DNA of 64,000 bases from Calothrix sp. PCC 6303 (GCF_000317435.1 NC_019751.1:310001-374000); one strand, 5' to 3'; numbered from the stretch's first letter, positions 1-9,099 are shown. Numbers and translations are program-made. The notes: generated from the letters alone by a model not told the origin.

Positions 1-3000
1 ACCGTGGGTAGCAATCAACATGATGCTGGGACATTTGCTATTGGTTAAGCAGGTTGAAAGCGCTTTTGCTCCCGTATATAACCGAGCATTTTTTAGCTTT
101 TTAGCTACACTTGCACCAAGCAATCTTGTACCGTGAGCAGGGGGTAGAACTTTAATATCAAGTTTAATATCAAGGGTATCGAGTAATTCTTGTTTTGTTG
201 GGTTTTCCAAGTTTGGTAAATTATTGTTTGCCATTGCTAAGTCAAAGTCTGGATCGGCGATGATGATGGGTGTATCCCCAATTGTTGTTGGTTGATGTTG
301 AGAATGGATAATATCTCGTCCAACTCCCAAATATGACACCGTGTATTTGTCCATGAGGAAAGAGCGCTCGCTTGGATAAATTGGTAATATTTGTAACGGC
401 ACTAAATTCAAATTCCCATCTGGTGCAAATATGATTTGGTCACAATCTGTTAATACATCAAGGATTGGCGATAAAATTATTTGACTGAGTTCAACTGCTG
501 CGGCTGGATTATATTGTTTGATTTGCAACTGCGGTGTAGTCTTTACCTTTGCCCATCCTAATGTTTCTTCACCACCATCGGATGCTTCCAAGCGGAATAA
601 GTTAATTAAATTATGAATAGTGTCTGCTTCCCCTAAATCTACCATCTGTACTCCATCTGCTTGTCCAGCAGGCAAAATAAAAGCTAGATAATGAGGAGAT
701 TTCCATTGGGTTTCCCCATTTGCCTGAATAGCTTGGAAATCAAAGACATCAAAAAGGACAAATTCAATTAAAACTGATTTAGTTGGTAATGCAGATGCGA
801 CTGCGTGACGGTTGGGAATTTGTGTAGATAATTGGATTTCTGGTACTTGGGATGCGATTTGTTTTTGGAGGTTATCGTATTGCGATCGCAGTTGAGTCAG
901 GTTACTTTGATAATTGGCAATATTCTGAGTTTGATTGGCAAAAGATGTTAAGCGTACTAGTTGGGTATTCAATTCGCTGAGTTGGCGAAATTTTCCTGTA
1001 AGCTGAGGATAGCGATCATTATAAAAAGCCTGACTTTGAGCAGCAAGGGATGCAGCAGTTAAACCTTTGCGTTTGAGGATGAAATCAAATGCTTCTTGGG
1101 TTGCTGTTTCAGAATTTGGGAAGTATTGATAGATGAGGGATAGGAATAAATCGAAATTGCCTCTAATTTTATCAATAAAGGCTAAACGGTCGTTTTCAGA
1201 ACTAAAGGCAAAAACGTTACTAATTAGTTTATCGTGGATTGTGCTGGCTTGGATACGATGGGATAAAGCGTTATCAGGACGTTTGGTTGCAGCGTATAAG
1301 GTTGCTAAGTTATTTAAACTTAATGCCACATCGGGATGATTTTCTCCCAGAAATTTGATTCTCACAGATAAAGCAGAGGAGTAATATTTTTCTGCTTCTG
1401 CATACTTGCCTTGAGCTAAATAAATTTCTGCTAAATTGTTCAAGGTATTGGCAATATCAGGGTGTTCTGATCCGAAGATACTTTTTCTAATCTCTAATAC
1501 CTGTAAATGGATTTCCTCTGCTTCCAAGTAGCGTCTCATACTACCATATATAGCCGCGAGATTATTCAAAACACTGGCTACTTGTGGATGATTGTCTCCA
1601 AATTTGGTTCTAACAATTAATAAGGCTTCTGTGAATAAAGGTTCTGCTTGGGAATATTTAAATTGAGCATCGTACAACACCCCTAAATTACTTAAAATTG
1701 CAGCGACATCGGGATGTATTTCTCCCAAGAGCTTTTTATTCAACTTATATGCTTCGAGATATAAACCTTCAGCTTGAGAATATCGTCCTTGCAAGCGATA
1801 TATTTCAGCAATTTTATTGTAACTATCAGCAATATCTGGGTGTTCTTCTCCAAATATGTTTTTTCTAATTGCTAAAGCTGCTAAATATTTCTGTTCTGCA
1901 TCGGAGAAAAGTCCTTGTTCTTGATAAAGACTTCCTAAATGGTTTAAATTATCTGCAACAATAGGATGATTTTTACCTAGTGATTGTTCATGTAAAGATA
2001 ATGCTTCTAAATATTTTGCCTCTGCTTGTTGATAGCGTCCTTGATATGTGTAGAGAACTCCAAGATTATGCAAACTTAGAGCAATATCTGGATGTTCGGG
2101 GTTTAATAAATCTTTCTTGATTGAATCAGCTTGAAGATATACTTCTTCAGCATCTAAATAACGTCCTTGAATTAGATAAATATCTCCCAAATTACTTAAA
2201 CTTTGGGCAACCTCTAAATGCTCATCTCCAAATATATTTTTTCGCATTGATAAAGCTTGGAAGTGAGTTTTTTCTGCCTCTGCATAATGTCCTTGATTTT
2301 TGTAAGTATTTGCCAGATTATTTAAGGTAATTGCTATATATGGATGTTCTTCATTTCCCAGACAATTTTTACATAATTCTAATGCTTGAGAGTAATTTTC
2401 TGCTGCTTCGACAAAACGTCCTTGGGAATTATACAAAGCTGCTAAGTTATTCAAACTTGCGGCAATCTGCCAATTTTCATCACCAAATATCTCCCGACGA
2501 ATTTCTAATGCTTCTAAATGAGTTGTTTCAGCTTCCGAATATCGAGCTTGATTTTCGTAAATCACTGCCAAATTATCCAAACTTTGAGCAATATCAGCAT
2601 GAAAATCTCCAAATAATCTCTTTCGCATATTTAGCGCTTGGAGATGGATTTTTTCGGATTCTTGAAAACGTCCTTGTTCCCGGTAAACTTCGGCGATGTT
2701 ATTCAAATTAGTGGCAATTTCTGGATGTTCATCACCTAGATATATCTTCCAAATATCCAAAGCTGCAAGAAAATAGTTTTCTGCTTCTATGAAGAGTCCT
2801 TGAGATACATAAAATGCAGCAAGGTTATTTAAAGATTGGGCAACATCAGGATGGGAATCTCCTAACAATCTTTTGCGTAAGTTTAATATTTTGATATATA
2901 GGGGTTTTGCTTCCACAAAATAACCTTGCATTCGATACAATTCTGCGAGGTTATTCAGACTATCAGCAAAAGCTGGGTGTTCATCAATATTTTTTTCTCC

Positions 3001-3120
3001 TAGTTTTACAGCTTCTTTTGCAATGGATATTGATGCTTCAAAATCTCCGGCTTCAGCTAATTTAACTACTTCTCGATTTAGCTGAGTGATTGTTTCTATA
3101 ATTTCTGATATATCTTTCAT
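1..3120 (-). CDS. TPR-CHAT protein (caspase-like), C-terminus cut by window edge
   Basis: Open frame of 1040 codons running off the left edge; ATG at 3120. I translated it by hand. After about 50 residues it holds a long run of kinesin-light-chain type TPRs (about 13-14 copies, recurring 'SLNNLA..Y..QG.Y.EAE', each about 42 residues) to about residue 640, then a linker and the start of a CHAT peptidase domain. The last visible codons read MLIATHG, the usual context of the CHAT catalytic His; the Cys motif would lie outside the window. CHAT domains are caspase-like cysteine proteases, and TPR-CHAT proteins act in bacterial defence (for example Csx29 with type III-E effectors). It lies downstream of the XRE/DUF4384 gene on the same strand, 339 bp away, and behind the RT-cas1 promoter. 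A link to CRISPR is inferred from position only. Confidence 0.9.
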   Translation of the reverse strand, partial: MKDISEIIETITQLNREVVKLAEAGDFEASISIAKEAVKLGEKNIDEHPAFADSLNNLAELYRMQGYFVEAKPLYIKILNLRKRLLGDSHPDVAQSLNNLAAFYVSQGLFIEAENYFLAALDIWKIYLGDEHPEIATNLNNIAEVYREQGRFQESEKIHLQALNMRKRLFGDFHADIAQSLDNLAVIYENQARYSEAETTHLEALEIRREIFGDENWQIAASLNNLAALYNSQGRFVEAAENYSQALELCKNCLGNEEHPYIAITLNNLANTYKNQGHYAEAEKTHFQALSMRKNIFGDEHLEVAQSLSNLGDIYLIQGRYLDAEEVYLQADSIKKDLLNPEHPDIALSLHNLGVLYTYQGRYQQAEAKYLEALSLHEQSLGKNHPIVADNLNHLGSLYQEQGLFSDAEQKYLAALAIRKNIFGEEHPDIADSYNKIAEIYRLQGRYSQAEGLYLEAYKLNKKLLGEIHPDVAAILSNLGVLYDAQFKYSQAEPLFTEALLIVRTKFGDNHPQVASVLNNLAAIYGSMRRYLEAEEIHLQVLEIRKSIFGSEHPDIANTLNNLAEIYLAQGKYAEAEKYYSSALSVRIKFLGENHPDVALSLNNLATLYAATKRPDNALSHRIQASTIHDKLISNVFAFSSENDRLAFIDKIRGNFDLFLSLIYQYFPNSETATQEAFDFILKRKGLTAASLAAQSQAFYNDRYPQLTGKFRQLSELNTQLVRLTSFANQTQNIANYQSNLTQLRSQYDNLQKQIASQVPEIQLSTQIPNRHAVASALPTKSVLIEFVLFDVFDFQAIQANGETQWKSPHYLAFILPAGQADGVQMVDLGEADTIHNLINLFRLEASDGGEETLGWAKVKTTPQLQIKQYNPAAAVELSQIILSPILDVLTDCDQIIFAPDGNLNLVPLQILPIYPSERSFLMDKYTVSYLGVGRDIIHSQHQPTTIGDTPIIIADPDFDLAMANNNLPNLENPTKQELLDTLDIKLDIKVLPPAHGTRLLGASVAKKLKNARLYTGAKALSTCLTNSKCPSIMLIATHG

Positions 3121-3284
3121 AAACAAGTAAAAAAATAAAAGTTAAAAGGCAAAAGAAAAAAGAATAAGAATTTTTCAGAATTTCAGATATTTTCAATATT
3201 AGGTTTATTTACATTACGTTCTCTGAAGTTGATACAGTAAATTTTCCGTAAATGAGGTACATCGCAGAAAACCTATAACCATGT

Positions 3285-3308
3285 AGAGACGAGACATGTC
3301 GCGTCTCT
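3285..3308. repeat. Short inverted repeat between the CHAT and XRE genes
   Basis: AGAGACG (3285-3291) pairs with CGTCTCT (3302-3308) around GAGACATGTC-type sequence, a form common in dispersed cyanobacterial palindromes. The rest of 3121-3459 is A/T- and pyrimidine-rich low-complexity sequence with no gene that I can see. It may be a weak terminator or a small dispersed repeat. Confidence 0.5.
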
Positions 3309-3459
3309 CTTTATATTTCATTAAAATGTAAGTTACTGAAAAATAAGGTTTTTTCATGTCATTGCAACGTAAATCTGTAGTATTTGGGTAAGTCCTGTTT
3401 CTTTCTCTTTCTTGTTCTTTTTATTTTTCTTCTTCTTTTACCTTTTTACTTTTGCCTTT

Positions 3460-4212
3460 TTACTTTAAAATTTGATATTCAGTATATAAAATCTGATTAC
3501 CGTCATTTTTATTCACATAGCTTATTAACTCCATCAGATGACTTTCAGTAAGTTCTAATACTTCATCACTATCTTGAAGTAACCATTGTAAATTAGGGAT
3601 ACTTGGAGAAATGATTGCTAATATCTGTTCCTTACCTGGTTTTCCTTCAACGGGAAATGCTGTCATGGGTGAACCCATTTGGGGAAGACTGGTTTTTCCA
3701 TTTTCTAATTGTGGTTGAGGTGCAAAAGGGGATGGACAAAAACACCAAATTTGTCCACATGTATCTTTTTGAATTAGCAGTAAATATCCAGGTGTTTGCA
3801 GATTTATTTCAAACTGAATATAGTTGCCCAAACGTACCGATTTTTCGTAATAACTACCTATTTTCTTTCCCCAACCTAATGTTTCTTCCTTGACTAATAC
3901 CAATCCCATTTGTTCTGTAGGGGAACCCAGTGCTGTTAGTTGCTGCCAAATCTTCTCTAGAGGTGTTTGCTGTACCACTTCTTCTTTTTCTGCAAACGGT
4001 GCGACAATATCATGCCATTCTAGATCGAGAAATGTACATATTTCTTCAAAATTGATGCGATCAATCGGTTTTTGATTGAAAAAGTTGTTTACAGTTGCCC
4101 AGCTAAGTCCCACTTCTACTGTCAGTGCTTTTTGCGTCAGACTTTTACGTTCTAAAGCTTGTTTTGCAAGTTTGATACCAGCACCCGATGCTACCAGAGA
4201 GCGTTTAGACAT
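3460..4212 (-). CDS. XRE-type HTH protein with DUF4384 domain, candidate regulator of the adaptation module
   Basis: 250 aa. Residues about 10-65 form a helix-turn-helix of the XRE kind (LTQKALTVEVGLSWATVNNF, then NFEEICTFLDLEWHDIV), the form found at the N-terminus of many cyanobacterial signalling proteins. Residues about 105-235 resemble DUF4384: a beta-rich region with GYLLLIQ, CFCPSPFAP, LPQMGS and a closing EQILAIISP. It is transcribed away from RT-cas1; the 137-bp gap between the two starts holds five copies of a 10-bp motif that recur upstream of the second cas1. That makes it the obvious candidate to bind there (inference). It could instead be a sensor partner of the downstream CHAT protein. 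Confidence 0.7.
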   Translation of the reverse strand: MSKRSLVASGAGIKLAKQALERKSLTQKALTVEVGLSWATVNNFFNQKPIDRINFEEICTFLDLEWHDIVAPFAEKEEVVQQTPLEKIWQQLTALGSPTEQMGLVLVKEETLGWGKKIGSYYEKSVRLGNYIQFEINLQTPGYLLLIQKDTCGQIWCFCPSPFAPQPQLENGKTSLPQMGSPMTAFPVEGKPGKEQILAIISPSIPNLQWLLQDSDEVLELTESHLMELISYVNKNDGNQILYTEYQILK

Positions 4213-4239
4213 AATTCAAAACAGTAAATAGCTCTTTCT

Positions 4240-4294
4240 AAGTCATATACGAAGTCATACACCTAAGTCAATAACTCAGATATGTACTCATATA
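4240..4294. promoter_or_regulatory. Five direct repeats (operator candidate) in the RT-cas1/XRE divergent promoter
   Basis: Copies of WASTCATATA: AAGTCATATA 4240-4249, AAGTCATACA 4252-4261, AAGTCAATAA 4265-4274, AACTCAGATA 4273-4282, TACTCATATA 4285-4294. Spacing is mostly 12-13 bp. The same motif occurs five times upstream of the second cas1 (7491-7554). Both blocks end in the same TACTCATATAG. Confidence 0.7.
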
Positions 4295-4349
4295 GCTGGT
4301 TGCAAAAATTGAATCAGGGGCAAATTCAAGCTTTTAACTTTTATAACCT

Positions 4350-6356
4350 ATGTTCACTTTAGAACATCTCAATTATGCATGGCTACAAGTTCGTGCGGGA
4401 AGTAAATCTGCGGGTGTTGATGGTATTTCTATTGGCTTTTTTGAGTCAATGGCTACCGAACAATTACGCAATTTGGTGTCGCAACTTCAGTATGGAACCT
4501 ACACTGCAAGTCCAGCAAAGGGGTTTTATGTACCTAAAAAAAATGGTGGTAAACGATTAATTGGTATACCTACTGTTCGAGATAGAATCATCCAGCGTTT
4601 ATTACTCGATGAGTTGTATTTTCCCTTAGAAGATACCTTTGTCGATTGTAGTTATGCTTACCGTCCTGGACGGAATATTCAACAAGCTGTACAGCATTTG
4701 TATAGGTACTACCAATATCAACCTAAATGGATTATTAAGGCTGATATTGTCGAGTTTTTTGACAATATCTGTTTAGCTTTGTTATTGAATGCCTTGGAGA
4801 AATTACGACTTGAACCTAATATATTGCAGTTAATCGAGCAGCAAATTAAGTCGGGAATTATCATCAATGGACAATATCAAAATGCAGGGAAGGGATTATT
4901 ACAAGGTGGTACTCTTTCGGGTGCTTTGGCTAATTTATACTTAACTGATTTTGACCAAAAATGTCTGAATCAGGGAATTAATTTGGTGAGGTATGGTGAT
5001 GATTTTGTCATTGCTTGTAGTAATTTTGCAGAAGCTAATCGGGTTCTCGACAAAATTACTGGATGGTTAGGGGGGGTTTATTTAACTCTAAAAGCCGAGA
5101 AAACAGAGATTTTTAGTCCTGATGATGAGTTTACTTTTTTGGGTTATCGATTTGCAAAGGGTGAGGTTTTTGCACCACCTCCACCGGAACCAACGCAGCA
5201 AGGGGAATGGGTAATTAATGATTCAGGGACACCTTATTTTCGCCGCAAACCAAAACCAGAAAAGCCCGTTTCTCGTCCCCCTAAAGCTTGCAGCATCGAT
5301 AAACCTGTTAATTTTCCACGAGCAGCAATTTCACATTACTGGCAGGATTTTATGAGTACATTATACGTTACCGACCAAGGTGCTTATTTGAGTATGAAAA
5401 ATCAGCAATTTCAGGTGTTTTATCAAGGAGAATTGAAGATAAAAATACCAGTGGTGCGGGTCAGTAGTATCGTTATGTTTGGTTGTTGTAATGTTTCTCA
5501 CGGTGCGGTAAGCATGGCTTTAATCCGACGGATTCCCATAATGTATTTATCTCAGAAGGGGAGATATTTTGGACATACCGCAGTCCAGGGTAATGCGAAG
5601 GTTGAATATTTGATGAAACAAGTTATTTGTTGTCAAAATCCTGTATTTACTCGTCAACAAGCAGAAACAATTGTTGCTGCAAAACTACATAATTCTCGAA
5701 TTTTATTAATGCGCTTAAATCGTCGTCGAGAAACAGAAATTGCAACCCAAGCGATAGATTTTATTGAGATTTTGATTGATAGTTTACCGAAAGCCGAAAG
5801 TATGGACGCATTGCGGGGATATGAAGGAAAAGCAGCAACGATATATTTTCAAGCTTTGGGTTCTTTGTTTACTGGCTTTTTTGCTTTTGATAAGCGTACA
5901 AAGCGTCCACCGACTGACCCAATTAATAGTTTGATGAGTTTGGGTTATACTTTACTAAGTCAGCAAGTATTTTCCTTTGTGCAGTCGGTGGGGTTGCATA
6001 CCCATTTTGGGAATTTACATGTTCCCCGCGATAACCATCCGGCTTTAGTATCAGATTTAATGGAGGAATTTCGCGCTCAAATTGTTGATTCTTTTGTGAG
6101 TTACATTGTGAATAAAAAAATATTAACTCCTGAAGATTTTACTTCTCCTGATGAACGGGGAGGTGTATATTTGCAAGCAAGTGCGTTGAAGAAGTATCTG
6201 AAGCATTGGGAGGAGAAGTTACAGTCTGAGACTACGCATCCAAATACTGGTTATAAGGTAGCTTATCGTCGTTGTATTGAGTTACAAGTGCGCGAATATG
6301 TTGCTTGTTTGGTAGGTGAGGTTGAAGTTTATCGTCCGATGACTTGGAAAATGTAG
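4350..6356 (+). CDS. cas1: Reverse transcriptase-Cas1 fusion, CRISPR adaptation integrase
   Basis: 668 aa. Residues about 15-270 are a group II intron-like reverse transcriptase: SAGVDGIS, PKKNGGKRLIGIPTVRDRIIQ, the first catalytic region KADIVEFFDNI (about 130-140), LLQGGTLSGALANLYL (183-198) and the YGDD box at 215-218. A proline-rich linker (275-315) leads to Cas1 from about 325. Expected Cas1 catalytic residues are present: E492 in GYEGKA, H557 in GNLH, and D569/E572 in SDLMEEFR. Such fusions, mostly with type III systems, can acquire spacers from RNA (established for Marinomonas RT-Cas1). No Cas6 domain is fused at the N-terminus. The gene is directly followed by leader and array 1. The ATG at 4350 is the first in the frame; no strong ribosome binding site is visible. 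Confidence 0.96.
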   Translation: MFTLEHLNYAWLQVRAGSKSAGVDGISIGFFESMATEQLRNLVSQLQYGTYTASPAKGFYVPKKNGGKRLIGIPTVRDRIIQRLLLDELYFPLEDTFVDCSYAYRPGRNIQQAVQHLYRYYQYQPKWIIKADIVEFFDNICLALLLNALEKLRLEPNILQLIEQQIKSGIIINGQYQNAGKGLLQGGTLSGALANLYLTDFDQKCLNQGINLVRYGDDFVIACSNFAEANRVLDKITGWLGGVYLTLKAEKTEIFSPDDEFTFLGYRFAKGEVFAPPPPEPTQQGEWVINDSGTPYFRRKPKPEKPVSRPPKACSIDKPVNFPRAAISHYWQDFMSTLYVTDQGAYLSMKNQQFQVFYQGELKIKIPVVRVSSIVMFGCCNVSHGAVSMALIRRIPIMYLSQKGRYFGHTAVQGNAKVEYLMKQVICCQNPVFTRQQAETIVAAKLHNSRILLMRLNRRRETEIATQAIDFIEILIDSLPKAESMDALRGYEGKAATIYFQALGSLFTGFFAFDKRTKRPPTDPINSLMSLGYTLLSQQVFSFVQSVGLHTHFGNLHVPRDNHPALVSDLMEEFRAQIVDSFVSYIVNKKILTPEDFTSPDERGGVYLQASALKKYLKHWEEKLQSETTHPNTGYKVAYRRCIELQVREYVACLVGEVEVYRPMTWKM

Positions 6357-6559
6357 TCTATGATACTGTTTGTGGGATAGAGACAATGGCTGAAACCCTC
6401 ATTCTCTCGTTCTATCCCACAAATCGCTATCCAGGTAAGGGTTTGATGCTTCTTGAATATGGATTAATTACTAAGAATTATCAATTATTTAGGAAAAATT
6501 TTACACCCCACAAAAAATGGCGGTAGAGTAGTTGCTAGGCAAGGCTTTCAAAGGCTAGC
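6357..6559 (+). promoter_or_regulatory. CRISPR leader 1
   Basis: 203 bp between the RT-cas1 stop and the first repeat. A dyad TTTGTGGGATAGA (6369-6381) / TCTATCCCACAAA (6411-6423) is a perfect 13-bp inverted repeat with a 29-bp loop. The whole segment is about 85% alike (estimated by eye) to the leader of array 2 (14116-14318), including the dyad and the TTATTTAGGAAAAATTTT block. Confidence 0.8.
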
Positions 6560-7384
6560 CTTTAAACTTCTTCGGAAGTTGAATTAATGGAAACGAAACT
6601 GCTTCTGCTGATTGAGTTAAAAAGGATTTTCTTTAAACTTCTTCGGAAGTTGAATTAATGGAAACCTCTGTACCTCTCCCCTGTATCGTTGCGCATAGAT
6701 TGCGACTTTAAACTTCTTCGGAAGTTGAATTAATGGAAACTAGATATTTTCTCTATTTCACGACCATCTTTTTTAATCTTTAAACTTCTTCGGAAGTTGA
6801 ATTAATGGAAACTTGAAGTTTCCGTCTGTTACAAAATCATCTAAATTGCTTTAAACTTCTTCGGAAGTTGAATTAATGGAAACGAGGATAAATTTAAAAA
6901 GAATGAAGTCGATACGATCACTTTAAACTTCTTCGGAAGTTGAATTAATGGAAACGAAATGGATAATTTTTGACCGAATACCACTTTTCTCTTTAAACTT
7001 CTTCGGAAGTTGAATTAATGGAAACTATATGATTCGCTGCTAAAGTATTTTTCAACCTTCTTCTTTAAACTTCTTCGGAAGTTGAATTAATGGAAACTTT
7101 TTACTCTTTCAAAATAAGAGTCAAAATTTTTTCTTTAAACTTCTTCGGAAGTTGAATTAATGGAAACAGTAGCACAATCCCATTCAGTAATTGCACATAC
7201 TTTTCCTTTAAACTTCTTCGGAAGTTGAATTAATGGAAACATTGTTTGCCACATATTCTGAAAATAAAACACGAGTTCTTTAAACTTCTTCGGAAGTTGA
7301 ATTAATGGAAACACATTTAACAAATTATTTTGTCAAATCTGAAAAATCACTTTAAACTTCTTCGGAAGTTGAATTAATGGAAAC
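6560..7384 (+). CRISPR. CRISPR array 1, 12 repeats, 11 spacers
   Basis: 35-bp repeat beginning CTTTAAACTTC, TTCG loop, GAAGTTG, ending GAATTAATGGAAAC. Repeats start at 6560, 6631, 6706, 6778, 6849, 6921, 6991, 7063, 7133, 7206, 7278 and 7350. Spacers are 35-40 bp and show no obvious duplicates. The repeats appear identical. In RNA the repeat can form a 6-bp stem AACUUC/GAAGUU closed by a cUUCGg tetraloop. The leader lies on the left, so transcription is rightward. A terminator follows the last repeat. Confidence 0.98.
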
Positions 7385-7394
7385 ATAGATTAAG

Positions 7395-7426
7395 ATCCTC
7401 GATGTTAAAAAGTCGAGGATATTTTC
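7395..7426 (+). terminator. Terminator after array 1
   Basis: ATCCTCGA (7395-7402) pairs with TCGAGGAT (7413-7420), followed by ATTTTCGTTT. It begins 10 bp after the last repeat. Confidence 0.8.
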
Positions 7427-7490
7427 GTTTGCCAGATATTTGGGTTTGAAAAATATCGTAAATATGAGAATCCTACTAATGATTAATTAA

Positions 7491-7554
7491 AAGTCAGATA
7501 ACTCATATACAAACTCATATAAAAATAGCCTTTACTCCGATACATACTCATATA
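7491..7554 (+). promoter_or_regulatory. Five direct repeats (operator candidate) upstream of the second cas1
   Basis: AAGTCAGATA 7491-7500, AACTCATATA 7500-7509, AACTCATATA 7512-7521, TACTCCGATA 7533-7542, TACTCATATA 7545-7554. This is the same motif, copy number and end copy as in the RT-cas1 promoter (4240-4294). Confidence 0.7.
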
Positions 7555-7685
7555 GACTTTTGGGAAGATGGAGATAAGTAAAAGATAAAAAGCTAAAAGG
7601 ACATTCGGCAAAGCTCAGTCGAGCCACAAAAGAAAAAGTCTTCATACTTTTATTTTTTACCTCACACTTTTACTTCACCAAACCT

Positions 7686-8726
7686 ATGTCTACAATTTAT
7701 ATCACCGAACCAGATGCATCCTTCAAACTACAAAATAAGTATCTGAAGTTACTCCAACAAGATAAACAACGCTTTTTCATCCGCATTAGTAACATTAGCC
7801 AATTCGCCATTTTTGGTAACATCAAACTACCAAAAGATGTCATGCAAATAGTTCGTTTAAATCAAATCCCCGCCATCTACTTCACTCACACAGGTGAATA
7901 TGTAGGACGCTTAGAAAACCCGTCTACAGTCCAAGCTAAATACTTAAACTACCAACGTCAACGCTTACATGACAGAGAATTTAATCGTGCAACAGCAGAA
8001 AGTATAGTTTGGGCAAAACTCCATAACCAACAGACTTTTCTCCAAAACTGGACTCGTTACTGCACAGACTACACAACTCAACGAGCTTCGGATTATCTAA
8101 CACTGCTGATGGATAATTTATCCCTCGCACCATGCGTTGAAGAGCTGCACCAATATATTGAGGAAGCAGATAAAGTTTACTACTGTGCTGTTGCTTCTAT
8201 ACTGAGTTTATATAGCTCAAACCCACACACAACAGCGAAGCAAATTAACAGGTTTTTAAATCTGGGAAATCAACTGCTACACCAATATATTTACAACCAT
8301 CTAAAAACAGCAGGACTTCACCCAGACTATAGCATTTTACACCGGGACACTCATCACGAACTTCCTTTGGCATGGGACTTTAGTGCAGAATTTCGCGCAC
8401 CGATAGTTGATGATTTGGTGTTAAATTTTGTTCGTAATCTTGCTAAGAATAATGGTAATGGTAACGGGAATGGGAAAAAACCTTACACCCATCTGCAACG
8501 TTTTTTACAACATTGGGAAGGAAAATTAAAAACCTTTGTACTACATCCATCCGCTGGAGAAGTTTCTTATCGTCAGTGTATTGACTTACAGGTCAAAGAA
8601 TATATTGCATCTCTGTTGGGAGATGTCGAATATTACCGTCCTCTTGCATTGAAATTTCACCCAGAACAAACCAATTTCATCAATATGCTTGAAACCCAAA
8701 AACCAATATTAACCTTGGTGAAATAG
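7686..8726 (+). CDS. cas1: Second, divergent Cas1 with altered active site
   Basis: 346 aa, a normal length for stand-alone Cas1. The N-terminal beta domain (about 1-80: VRLNQIPAIYFTHTGEYVGRLE) and C-terminal helical domain (FRAPIVDDLV, SYRQCIDLQVKEYIASLLGDVEYYRPL) align along their length with the Cas1 part of RT-Cas1 (4350-6356). The metal-binding Glu of the partner (E492) aligns with I158 and its E572 with A234; H219 and D231 are kept. E159/E160 sit one residue away, so a shifted acid is possible. A Gly/Asn-rich loop (NGNGNGNGKK, about 256-265) is inserted. cas2 starts 12 bp downstream. It may be a structural or regulatory partner of RT-Cas1; that role is inference. Confidence 0.92.
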   Translation: MSTIYITEPDASFKLQNKYLKLLQQDKQRFFIRISNISQFAIFGNIKLPKDVMQIVRLNQIPAIYFTHTGEYVGRLENPSTVQAKYLNYQRQRLHDREFNRATAESIVWAKLHNQQTFLQNWTRYCTDYTTQRASDYLTLLMDNLSLAPCVEELHQYIEEADKVYYCAVASILSLYSSNPHTTAKQINRFLNLGNQLLHQYIYNHLKTAGLHPDYSILHRDTHHELPLAWDFSAEFRAPIVDDLVLNFVRNLAKNNGNGNGNGKKPYTHLQRFLQHWEGKLKTFVLHPSAGEVSYRQCIDLQVKEYIASLLGDVEYYRPLALKFHPEQTNFINMLETQKPILTLVK

Positions 8727-8737
8727 GTGGAATAGCT

Positions 8738-9016
8738 ATGTTTTATTTGGTTTGTTACGACATTGTGAGCGATACCCGTCGCAATAAAGTTTCCAAACTG
8801 CTGGAAAGTTATGGTTTACGAGTACAAAAATCTGTTTTTGAGTGTGTTTTGGATGAGAAACAGTATGAAAGTATTTCTAAACTCCTGATGCGACTACTTA
8901 ACCGACGGGAAGACCAAGTGAGATTTTATCCTATGTCTGCACACAATCGTTGTAAAGTGGCAGTAGTGGGAACACAACCCGAATTTAGTGTCGATGATGC
9001 AGCTTTTATAGTTTAA
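8738..9016 (+). CDS. cas2: Cas2, CRISPR adaptation protein
   Basis: 92 aa, a typical Cas2 length. It opens with a ferredoxin-like strand MFYLVCYDIVSDTRRNKV, giving the conserved Asp (D8) after the first beta strand, then GLRVQKSVFEC and RFYPMSA. Cas2 dimers bridge Cas1 dimers during spacer integration. It lies 12 bp after the second cas1, so the two are probably one operon, controlled by the repeats at 7491-7554. Confidence 0.95.
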   Translation: MFYLVCYDIVSDTRRNKVSKLLESYGLRVQKSVFECVLDEKQYESISKLLMRLLNRREDQVRFYPMSAHNRCKVAVVGTQPEFSVDDAAFIV

Positions 9017-9075
9017 CAAGTTTAGCTGCGGCAATTCAGACTGCGAACGGCTTAAATATAGAACCCCTCTCCAAA

Positions 9076-9099
9076 CCTCTCCCCGTAAACGGGGAGAGG
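9076..9099 (+). terminator. Hairpin after cas2
   Basis: CCTCTCCCC (9076-9084) pairs with GGGGAGAGG (9091-9099) around GTAAAC. This is a common cyanobacterial dispersed hairpin with no long T run, so it may be a repeat as much as a terminator. A related C-rich sequence lies at 12262-12300. Confidence 0.5.

Noticed and set aside
6344-6526. 60-codon frame overlapping the end of RT-cas1 and leader 1
   Set aside because: The conserved element there is a DNA dyad; the frame is not kept in leader 2.
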